Positions 53,224 to 64,000 of a stretch of DNA of 64,000 bases are shown piece by piece. The notes beneath the pieces were generated by a model. That model made no database searches and was not told where the DNA came from. It saw nothing but the letters and a program-made list of their open reading frames with translations. This DNA is from Bacteroides stercoris ATCC 43183. GTDB lineage: Bacteria; Bacteroidota; Bacteroidia; Bacteroidales; Bacteroidaceae. Positions within the stretch are counted from its first letter, which is position 1; every line of letters begins with the position of its first letter. A program made the position numbers and the translations under genes. The stretch lies in NCBI RefSeq assembly GCF_025147325.1, contig NZ_CP102262.1, positions 248,001 through 312,000 on the forward strand. The letters run 5' to 3'.

Positions 53224-53382
53224 ATGAACAAACATCCATTCATACCCGCTGTACGAGACCTTGCGGAAAAACTACCGGAACTACAGGCAATACGCCGGAT
53301 AACCGTCCGTAAAGAAAAAGAAGAAGGGATGCTTATCCGGACTCGCCGGGTACAATCGCCCGCGATAGCGTATAACCTATAA
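53224..53382 (+). pseudogene. Truncated duplicate of a lipoprotein 5' end
   Basis: A 52-codon ORF starts MNKHPFIPAV, as the lipoprotein at 50859 does (MNKHPFLPAP, with similar DNA), then changes to unrelated sequence (RRITVRKEKEEGMLIRTRRV). It holds the left copy of a 22-bp inverted repeat at 53318-53339. It marks the broken end of the array next to the integrase. Confidence 0.5.
53318..53339. repeat. 22-bp perfect inverted repeat (left copy)
   Basis: AAGAAGAAGGGATGCTTATC plus CG, exact complement of 53437-53458, separated by 97 bp that contain a terminator. The right copy overlaps the stop codon of the integrase on the minus strand. Confidence 0.75.
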
Positions 53383-53429
53383 AAAGATAGCCGCCCCAAA
53401 ATATGGACGGCTATCTTTGCGTTTTTTTC
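53383..53429. terminator. Terminator between the array and the integrase
   Basis: AAAGATAGCCG (53383-53393) pairs exactly with CGGCTATCTTT (53408-53418), followed by GCG and T7. It can act for both converging transcripts. Confidence 0.85.
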
Positions 53430-53436
53430 CATCTGT

Positions 53437-53458
53437 CGGATAAGCATCCCTTCTTCTT
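53437..53458. repeat. 22-bp perfect inverted repeat (right copy)
   Basis: Complement of 53318-53339; its last two bases are part of the integrase stop codon. Confidence 0.75.
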
Positions 53459-54686
53459 AGTTGGCCAGGCGGAACATTCCGCCGATCTTCTCACGCATCC
53501 TGTCCGTGTCCTCACCGATTTTTGGATTGATCAGCTCGGCGTAGACCTGCGTGGAGATGATGGTCTTGTGCCCGAGGACTTTCTGCAGGGTTTCAAGCGG
53601 CATGCCCTTGCTCAGGGCCAGGGTCGCAAAGGTATGACGTCCGACATGCGGGCTGACGCGGACACTGCAGCCGGCCTTCTCGCCGATACGTTTCAGACTG
53701 TCCTCCATACTCCCTATTTCCCCCACAGGGAACACCCTGTCCGGAGAAACCTTGAATTCGTTCACCCCCCTGTATTTCTCGATCAGCTCGACGACTATCG
53801 GGATCAGCTTGACAACATAGGGTGCCTTGGTCTTCACACGGTTTCCAACCAGCCAGGTGTTCCCGTCCGAATCCGTGTGGACATTCCGGTAAGAAAGTTC
53901 CTTCAGGTCGGCATGGGCCAGACCGCTGAAGCACATGAAAACAAACATGTCCCGGATGGCCTGCTGCCGCCTGTAGCTCAGCTTGACGCTGATAACGCGT
54001 TGCAGGTCCTCCTCCGAGAGGAAAGGACGTTTCTTGTATTCCGGCTTGCACACGAACTTCTTGAACGGGTGCTTGTGGATCCATCCCTCGTCCATTGCCA
54101 GATACATCAGCCATTTCAGTGTGTTGACGCGCTCGAAGGCCGTTGACTTGGCCAGCCCGCGCACGGAAAGCATCCAGCTGTAATAGTTCTTGATGAAATC
54201 CATGTCCAGCGACATCAGGGGGATATCCTCCGTACCCAACTTGTCCTTCAGGTAACAGGACAGACACTTGTACTCGTCCACCAACCCTCGGTAGGTGCTT
54301 TGGGCTTTCGTCTTGCCGATCTGCCGTTTGTAATCCCGGATCTGGATATTGAAGATCTCCATCAACGAATGGATCTCCTCGCCAAAGCCGTTATAGCGGT
54401 CATAGACCTTCTTGGCTGTCAGGTACGAATCGTGGTCCGAGAGATATTGATAGTGCTTGCCGATCTGTGCCTTGATGTTCTCCAGCTCCCGGTTCAGCCG
54501 TCTTGCCTCCTCGGATTTGCCTTTGGCACAGTTGCCTTTGGCATCCCAAAGGGCAATGGGAACATCACGCTTGCAGCTGAAACTCGCCGTCGTTCCGTTG
54601 ACGGTAATACGCCCCATGACAGGGACACGGCCATTTTTTATGGCCTGGTTCTTGGTGTAGAACAGAACTCGAAAGGTACTCCTCAT
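53457..54686 (-). CDS. Tyrosine-type site-specific integrase
   Basis: A 409-aa integrase with N-terminal arm-binding domain (TFRVLFYTKNQAIKNGRVPV), SAM-like domain (about 110-210) and catalytic domain. Catalytic motifs: SPHVGRHTFATLAL (H-x-x-R), LGHKTIISTQVYAEL with the Tyr nucleophile. As in the island integrase, the first Arg is not in its usual place (FSGLAHADLKEL). The GC content and codon use are clearly higher than in the AT-rich genes just to the left, a sign of separate origin. A candidate att repeat lies 117 bp upstream (54803). Its element cannot be bounded with certainty. Confidence 0.92.
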   Translation of the reverse strand: MRSTFRVLFYTKNQAIKNGRVPVMGRITVNGTTASFSCKRDVPIALWDAKGNCAKGKSEEARRLNRELENIKAQIGKHYQYLSDHDSYLTAKKVYDRYNGFGEEIHSLMEIFNIQIRDYKRQIGKTKAQSTYRGLVDEYKCLSCYLKDKLGTEDIPLMSLDMDFIKNYYSWMLSVRGLAKSTAFERVNTLKWLMYLAMDEGWIHKHPFKKFVCKPEYKKRPFLSEEDLQRVISVKLSYRRQQAIRDMFVFMCFSGLAHADLKELSYRNVHTDSDGNTWLVGNRVKTKAPYVVKLIPIVVELIEKYRGVNEFKVSPDRVFPVGEIGSMEDSLKRIGEKAGCSVRVSPHVGRHTFATLALSKGMPLETLQKVLGHKTIISTQVYAELINPKIGEDTDRMREKIGGMFRLAN

Positions 54687-54802
54687 AACTCGATTATTTT
54701 TGTTACAAAATTACTATTTATCGAGTTGTTTTAAGCTATGAAGAATAATGCAAACAATTGAAAAATAACCGCTTATATTGTCTATTTTATAGACTTGGAC
54801 AA

Positions 54803-54820
54803 GGTAACGATTAGGTAACG
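54803..54820. repeat. Copy 2 of an 18-bp direct repeat (candidate att)
   Basis: GGTAACGATTAGGTAACG, 16 of 18 identical to 29503-29520. It also contains an internal repeat of GGTAACG. Confidence 0.35.
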
Positions 54821-54953
54821 TAACTCATGCTCAAATGTGCTTTTTGTAGCGTCGTTTTTCAAATGGAAGTGAAATACAATCCCATTAATTCGCTGAATTT
54901 AAGCGGTGTGTCGCCATTATGCAACTATTTCTAAAAATCTCCGACTTTTACGC

Positions 54954-54990
54954 ACAAAGCCCCGACTTTCACAAGCTGGGGCTTTGTTAT
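54954..54990. terminator. Hairpin at the IS1182 left end
   Basis: ACAAAGCCCC (54954-54963) pairs exactly with GGGGCTTTGT (54978-54987), followed by TTATT. It can block transcription entering the transposase gene from outside. Confidence 0.75.
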
Positions 54991-55030
54991 TACCTAAAGA
55001 TTCTGTATCTTTAGGCATAAGAATTTCACT

Positions 55031-56686
55031 ATGACAAAGATACATTTTCGTCCTTACATTCCCAACCAAACCGTTCTTTTTCCTCAAAGAATTGATGAGG
55101 ATATTGCAGAAAACGATCCGGTGCGCATGGTTGACGCCCTGGTTGAGGGCTTGAATCTTGAAAGTTTCAGAAAGCTGTATAAGGAATGCGGCCGCAGCCC
55201 TTACCACCCCAAGATGATGCTCAAGGTCATTCTGTATGCCTATATGAACAACATCTACTCCTGCCGGAAAATTGAAAAGCTTCTTCACCGTGACATCCAT
55301 TATATCTGGCTGGCCGGATATGAGAAACCGGATTTCATTACCATCAACCGTTTCCGCAACCGGGTGAAGAAGGAAATCAACGAGGTGTTTACGCAAACCG
55401 TACTTATTCTCTCTTCCAAAGGCTTCATCAGCCTGAATGTGGAATACATTGACGGGACAAAGATCGAATCCAAAGCCAACAAGTACACTTTCGTCTGGCG
55501 AAAAACGGTTGAGCGGAACCGTGAACGCCTGATGAAGAAGATACATGTCCTGTTAGGACAGATAGACGATGTCATTGCCCAGGAGAAGTCATCAGAGAAC
55601 AATGAGGAGGTTGAGTTCACTCCGGCCATGCTGACTGAAATGGCAGGAGAATTGCGTCATGCACTGGAACAGGTTTCCGAGCCATCCGCGAAAGAGGAAA
55701 AGACTGAACTGAAAAAGAAACGCAAACAGCTGAAGGAACTGGAAGAACACAGGGACAAACTGCAGGAATACGACTGCCATCTGGAAACACTGCAAGAGAG
55801 GAATTCCTATTCCAAGACGGACAAGGACGCTACTTTTATGAGAATGAAGGAGGATGCCATGCGCAACGGACAGACGAAGCCCGGTTACAACCTTCAAATC
55901 GGCACCGAAAATCAGTTCATCACCGATTTTGCACTCTTCCCGAACCCTACGGATACACTGACCCTGATTCCTTTCCTGCAATCTTTTTCAAACAGGTATG
56001 AACGGATGGCCCATACGGTGGTTGCTGATTCCGGCTATGGCTCCGAAGAGAATTACCGCTTCATGTCCGAAAACGGCATGGAAGCCTACGTAAAGTACAA
56101 CTATTTCCACATGGAGCAGCGGCCGAGATTCAAACCGGCCCCGTTCAAGGCCGAAAACTTCTACTACAATGAAGAACATGACTTCTGCATCTGCCCTATG
56201 GGGCAAAGGATGCGGAGGATAGGCACCAGGAATGTGAAAACCGCATCCGGATATGTCAGCGAAAATGCACGGTACAGAGCTGTCAGGTGTGAAGGCTGTC
56301 CCCTGCGATGCCGCTATTTTAAAGCAAAAGGAAACAGGACGATAGAACTGAATCATAGGCTTAGACAATACAAGCGGAGAGCCAAAGAACTGCTCTGCTC
56401 TGAGAAAGGACTGAAACACAGAGGGCAGAGATGCATAGAACCGGAAGCCGTGTTCGGACAAATTAAAAACAATATGAACTACAAACGTTTCCGACATTTT
56501 GAAAAGGACAAGGTCTTCATGGACTTTGCCTTCCTAGCCATTGCCTTCAATATAAAAAAGATGTGTGCAAAACTGACAAAAGAAGGTATGAACAGGCTGA
56601 TTGGATGGTTTTATGAGCTTACTGTCGCTTTATTTAGATGCTGGAGACACATAAATCAAAGAAATCTTCGAATTATCGCAGCTTGA
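55031..56686 (+). CDS. IS1182-family transposase
   Basis: A 551-aa DDE transposase. The start (IHFRPYIPNQTVLFPQRIDE) and SPYHPKMMLKVILYAYMNNI are hallmarks of IS1182 proteins. IHYIWLAGYEKPDFITINRF precedes the first catalytic Asp in LNVEYIDGTKIESKANKYTF. Then a coiled insertion (about 180-260), the second Asp in TVVADSGYGSEENY, and the Glu in RCIEPEAVFGQIKNNMNYKR. The ORF is intact, so the element may be active. Confidence 0.93.
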   Translation: MTKIHFRPYIPNQTVLFPQRIDEDIAENDPVRMVDALVEGLNLESFRKLYKECGRSPYHPKMMLKVILYAYMNNIYSCRKIEKLLHRDIHYIWLAGYEKPDFITINRFRNRVKKEINEVFTQTVLILSSKGFISLNVEYIDGTKIESKANKYTFVWRKTVERNRERLMKKIHVLLGQIDDVIAQEKSSENNEEVEFTPAMLTEMAGELRHALEQVSEPSAKEEKTELKKKRKQLKELEEHRDKLQEYDCHLETLQERNSYSKTDKDATFMRMKEDAMRNGQTKPGYNLQIGTENQFITDFALFPNPTDTLTLIPFLQSFSNRYERMAHTVVADSGYGSEENYRFMSENGMEAYVKYNYFHMEQRPRFKPAPFKAENFYYNEEHDFCICPMGQRMRRIGTRNVKTASGYVSENARYRAVRCEGCPLRCRYFKAKGNRTIELNHRLRQYKRRAKELLCSEKGLKHRGQRCIEPEAVFGQIKNNMNYKRFRHFEKDKVFMDFAFLAIAFNIKKMCAKLTKEGMNRLIGWFYELTVALFRCWRHINQRNLRIIAA

Positions 56687-56822
56687 AGAAAATAAACCGA
56701 TTTATATAGTGATAAACAAGAAAGAAGGTGCATCGTGCATTACGACACACCTTCGTTTATTTTTTTCCGACACTGCATTTTACCGCAAAAAGAAGCAATA
56801 ATCGGTTCAGTTTGAAAACTTG

Positions 56823-56898
56823 GGGTCAGCGGATTTTCCCGGTTGGCAAGCTTTCTTTTAAGCGTATAGCCTAGCCAGTCTAAACATGAAGAATTTCA
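56823..56898 (-). mobile_element. Left-end fragment of the ISL3-like/ISAon1-type element
   Basis: These 76 bp match 14879-14954 of the complete IS nearly base for base, with the same terminal GGGTCAGCGGATTT. They include the end of the transposase gene. The match stops abruptly where IS256-type sequence begins. Confidence 0.85.
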
Positions 56899-56901
56899 CG
56901 G

Positions 56902-57244
56902 AACTCCTGCAAATATGTCGTTTACAAGGACAAGAAAGAGTTTACAGCCGATATGAAGAACATCTATAACGCGCCGAACAAGGAGGCTGCTGCCGTAGAA
57001 CTGAATAATTTGGAAAAGAAATGGGAAGGGAAGTACCCTTATGCCATCCTTTCATGGAGGAATAACTGAGATGACCTGACTGTTTTCTTCCAGTTTCCAT
57101 TGGAAATCAGGAAAATAATCTACACCACAAACCTCATAGAAAATCTGAATGGAAAAATCAGAAAGTACACTAAATCAAAGCGTTCATTCCCGTCGAATGA
57201 TGCTGTGAAGAAAATGGTATACCTCGCTCTGATGGAGATTGAAA
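56902..57244 (+). pseudogene. IS256-type transposase, C-terminal fragment
   Basis: Reads VVYKDKKEFTADMKNIYNAP, KKWEGKYPYAILSWRNN, stop at 57067-57069, then [40 protein letters not shown]. The stop replaces the Trp of the family motif SWRNNWDDL (TGG to TGA). Both the N-terminal half and the true end are missing. Confidence 0.85.
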
Positions 57245-57266
57245 TACCACCAATAAACTCTTTCAT

Positions 57267-58043
57267 TTACAAATTTATCAGCTTAACAAATTTAGTTTCT
57301 GTACATACACTTAAATCCGTTGTTACAAATTTCCCATTACAAAAAAGAGAAAAGATAGTAGCTGGTGTAGGAGAGTTTTGTGCTTGCTCTCTTGTTTCTA
57401 ATTTAATCACTTTTAAGGGAATATTTTTTTCTTGAGCAAGAACACGCAACATACCATCTACATAATAATCCGTATATGGGCAACGATTGGAATAATAAGC
57501 CACCATTCCCTGTTTGTCGGGACATTCTCCACTTTTAACGCAATCATTAAAATACGGAACTGCACTATTCTCATGAAAATTCATTACTAACAATGAAAAT
57601 CCATTTGGAAGTTTTTCTACTTCCTCAAAGCCATGTTGCAGTAACCATTTCGTATCACTCATAAAATGATTCTTTTTTGTACCTACAACAGTAACCAATC
57701 CATCCTTCTGTTGCTTTTTTGCATCTTCAATCACAAACTGAAGCAAGTTATATCCATGCCCTTGCCCTTTATACTGGCCTGAAACCCAAAAACAATTCAC
57801 CATTAAATAATTGGGAGCAGTAACCGGAAGCCATGCATACTCAGCAGGAACGTATTCTATAAAGACTTTGGCTCGTGCGTCAAGCCGTCTGAAAACATAA
57901 CCATTTGCAAATTCCTTCGTTAGCCATTCTTTTTTCAACTCATAACCTGCTGTGCATTTTTTATCAGAGAATGCACAGCAGATATGCTCTTTGGCCATGT
58001 TTTCTTCTGTTAGAATGATGTATTTAGATAAGCTATTTTCCAT
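57267..58043 (-). CDS. GNAT-family N-acetyltransferase with YoaP domain
   Basis: A 258-aa protein. The GNAT domain covers residues 1-150: [48 protein letters not shown] (the acetyl-CoA P-loop G-Q-G-x-G) and [20 protein letters not shown]. The C-terminal YoaP-like part (180-258) contains [39 protein letters not shown] and NGKFVTTD. The substrate is unknown. The gene is intact although IS256 debris ends 23 bp after its stop codon. Confidence 0.87.
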   Translation of the reverse strand: MENSLSKYIILTEENMAKEHICCAFSDKKCTAGYELKKEWLTKEFANGYVFRRLDARAKVFIEYVPAEYAWLPVTAPNYLMVNCFWVSGQYKGQGHGYNLLQFVIEDAKKQQKDGLVTVVGTKKNHFMSDTKWLLQHGFEEVEKLPNGFSLLVMNFHENSAVPYFNDCVKSGECPDKQGMVAYYSNRCPYTDYYVDGMLRVLAQEKNIPLKVIKLETREQAQNSPTPATIFSLFCNGKFVTTDLSVCTETKFVKLINL

Positions 58044-58267
58044 GACTTAGTTTATTTTATCGGTATATGCATATTTTTGTGATATTCTATTCTTTATTCT
58101 CTTTTGAATAATTGATGTATTCCTCAAAATGTACTCCAGGCTGTTGTATAAAATTCTGTCCCTCCATATTTGCCCCATATACGCATATACACTAAATATA
58201 GTCCTTCGAAACTTTGGAGTTCAGCATGCAATTCACACTCCTTTCTATTATGTTCGCACTCTTTTAA

Positions 58268-58615
58268 TCACATCCTTAATCTACTGATATATGTTTTGGG
58301 AGAAATACCAAATTATTTCTTAAATGCTTTGGAGAACAATTACGGGTTATCGTAACCGACTAACCCAATCAAATTCTGTAAACTCATGTCTTCAGTTTGC
58401 ATATATAGTACAGACCGTTCTACATGTTGCCTTGCCACATAAGGGTATAATGGTTCATTCAGAACAGAGCTCATCATACAAAGCAGTTGCCGTTGAGACA
58501 CATTTACTATATCGGCTATTACATTCAATTGCAATGGCTGATGCAAATTAAACTTTATGTAATCAATTATTTGATTAACTTTCAGCTTGTATATATTTTC
58601 AATGCTACTTTTCAT
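58268..58615 (-). pseudogene. AraC-family regulator DNA-binding domain, broken by two nonsense codons
   Basis: Frame from the ATG at 58615: VNQIIDYIKFNLHQPLQLNV, NVSQRQLLCMMSSVLNEPLY, then LIGLVGYDNP followed by a TAA, LFSKAFKK, a second TAA, and FGISPKTYISRLR. Family consensus has Gln (CAA) at both stop positions, so two C-to-T changes explain it. The protein was short, with only the HTH domain. Confidence 0.75.
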
Positions 58616-59030
58616 CTATAACTATATAATTTGTAAATATATAGAGTTTATACAAATATATGATTGTCCAATCTTGCTAATTTCATATATTTTAGTGCAA
58701 GATGCAAATATACATCTATTGACACTAATCTTAAAATTCTTATTTTCAACGGATTTCATAATCAAAAGTTACCATAAAGAGAGATGAAAGGGGCAAATAA
58801 ACGGATGCATAGCATTCTTTCAGAGATAAGAACAGAAAGACATAAGAGGAGATGCTTGCCAGATATATGATGTAATATGGGTATGAGTGATACGATATAA
58901 TATCCTAAAAGCAAAGAAAGAGAAATACTTCACAAGTATAAGAATAATCCCCACTAAAAATCTGCTGACCCCAAGAAAGCAAGCAAAACAAGGCAAGTAT
59001 AAGGCAAGGCAGACAAAATAGCCCGAAAAC
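58616..59030. other. AT-rich gap, no gene seen
   Basis: About 400 bp between the dead AraC gene and the rRNA operon end. Short frames exist but have no recognisable protein. Confidence 0.5.
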
Positions 59031-59035
59031 AAGAA

Positions 59036-59066
59036 AGCCCCTGCATCTTCCGATACAGGGGCTTCT
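59036..59066 (-). terminator. rRNA operon terminator
   Basis: AGCCCCTG (59036-59043) and CAGGGGCT (59056-59063) pair perfectly. On the minus strand it lies just after 5S rRNA and is followed by TTCTTGTTTT. Confidence 0.75.
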
Positions 59067-59078
59067 CTCTCTAAAAAA

Positions 59079-59188
<110 letters not shown>

Positions 59189-59279
59189 TAAGGCAGACAT
59201 GATGTAAAAAGTAAAGAGCAACCGGTAATGAAACCGGTAAACTGAACGTATATACCACCCATACACGGAAAAACCAAAA

Positions 59280-62160
<2,881 letters not shown>

Positions 62161-62264
62161 ACAACGTATGGTCGATATATACTTTCAGCTTTAACTTTAC
62201 TTTTTTCTGTTACATCATGTCAAAGATCGTTTGAGAATATTCCGATTTAACGGAATCTCAAGAG

Positions 62265-62338
62265 TGGAGAATAACGGATTCGAACCGTTGACCCCCTGCG
62301 TGCAAAGCAGGTGCTCTAGCCAGCTGAGCTAATCCCCC
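62265..62338 (-). tRNA. tRNA-Ala (UGC)
   Basis: Minus strand: acceptor GGGGGAT/ATTCTCC, D arm AGCTC/GAGC, anticodon loop CTTTGCA with TGC, T loop GTTCGAATC. Position between 16S and 23S is standard. Confidence 0.95.
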
Positions 62339-62433
62339 GAGATAGTGGTTAGTAATAGACGGTCAGTGATTGGTAATTAGTAATTAGAATTAGTAATTAA
62401 GAATCGTCTGTGTCTCTCACCAAGACTATGTCG

Positions 62434-62507
62434 TAGTCCCAGGCAGAGTTGAACTGCCGACCTCTACATTATCAGTGTAGCGCTCTAACCAACTGAGCTA
62501 TAGGACT
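62434..62507 (-). tRNA. tRNA-Ile (GAU)
   Basis: Minus strand: acceptor AGTCCTA/TGGGACT, D arm AGCTCAGTTGGTTAGAGC, anticodon loop CTGATAA with GAT, T loop GTTCAACTC. Lies between 16S and tRNA-Ala. Confidence 0.95.
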
Positions 62508-62645
62508 GTCAGTCAAACCCTAGCCCGAAGGCTCGGCTTCTACTTTCTCTTTATATTATTAATAAACAATCTTCGCAGTACAAGAGGTTCTTATGGAGGT
62601 AATCTCTTTAGAACCTACTTTTCGTCTTTTTCTGAGCGTCGCTCC

Positions 62646-64000
<1,355 letters not shown>

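Larger units (their letters stand above)
54905..56751 (+). mobile_element. IS1182-type insertion sequence, about 1.85 kb
   Basis: The transposase gene is flanked by GGTGTGTCG (54905-54913) and its complement CGACACACC (56743-56751); beyond them similarity continues weakly (ATTATGCA / AATGCA). The length suits IS1182-family elements. No clear target duplication is visible, so the exact ends are uncertain. Confidence 0.6.

Noticed and set aside
53593..54267. 224-aa ORF opposite frame within the second integrase
   Set aside because: A shadow frame caused by high GC at third positions; the other minus frame encodes a complete integrase with catalytic motifs.
54905..56751. Exact target duplication for the IS1182-type element
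   Set aside because: The 4-bp flanks do not match (AAGC and TTCG), so no duplication is claimed.

Overview
The window looks like a chromosomal segment of a gut Bacteroides. The evidence is two SusC/SusD pairs, promoters of the Bacteroides type (TTG, about 20 bp, then TAnnTTTG), BtgA/BtgB-type mobilization genes, an RteC-like protein, and a 16S-Ile-Ala-23S-5S rRNA operon. No species call is attempted.

Layout. 1-8.9 kb: two SusC/SusD-type outer-membrane uptake pairs; the first SusC is cut by the window edge and the second lacks its signal peptide and N-terminal domain. 9.1-14.6 kb: ordinary core genes (marC family, a HAD nucleotidase, rsmI, tdk, an AI-2E-type permease), then tRNA-Lys(UUU). 14.74-29.37 kb: a mobilizable island of about 14.6 kb inserted in the 3' end of that tRNA gene, bounded by a 15-bp direct repeat. 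It carries a tyrosine integrase, excisionase-like HTH proteins, a Crp/TetR/UbiE/DUF2867 cargo block, an RteC-like gene, a likely oriT with BtgA/BtgB-type genes, and at its right end a small HTH gene followed by a 1061-aa nuclease-like protein that looks like a defence cargo. An ISL3/ISAon1-type IS with an 8-bp target duplication sits between the tRNA and the integrase.

29.4-36.2 kb: a decayed integrase, then a type IIG restriction-modification gene whose 3' third lies between 19-bp inverted repeats. A second, silent recognition-domain cassette lies tail to tail with it, and a serine recombinase gene lies directly beside the outer repeat. Both cassettes are in frame with the crossover site, so one inversion should swap the DNA specificity of the enzyme. 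This is the most striking system in the window.

36.2-38.6 kb: gene-poor DNA full of hairpins and short repeats, possibly the scar of a mobile element. 38.6-53.4 kb: about fifteen mostly co-directional genes for secreted, lipoprotein and membrane proteins, built from a few repeatedly duplicated modules (TonB-C-like ends, a small membrane protein, a TPM/zinc-ribbon protein) with one AraC regulator. Fission, fusion and frameshifts are visible. I do not recognise the system; it may be an acquired array. 53.4-57.2 kb: a second tyrosine integrase, a complete IS1182-type element and scars of two other IS families. 57.3-58.6 kb: a YoaP-type acetyltransferase and a dead AraC regulator. 59-64 kb: an rRNA operon on the minus strand, with the 16S 5' end beyond the window.
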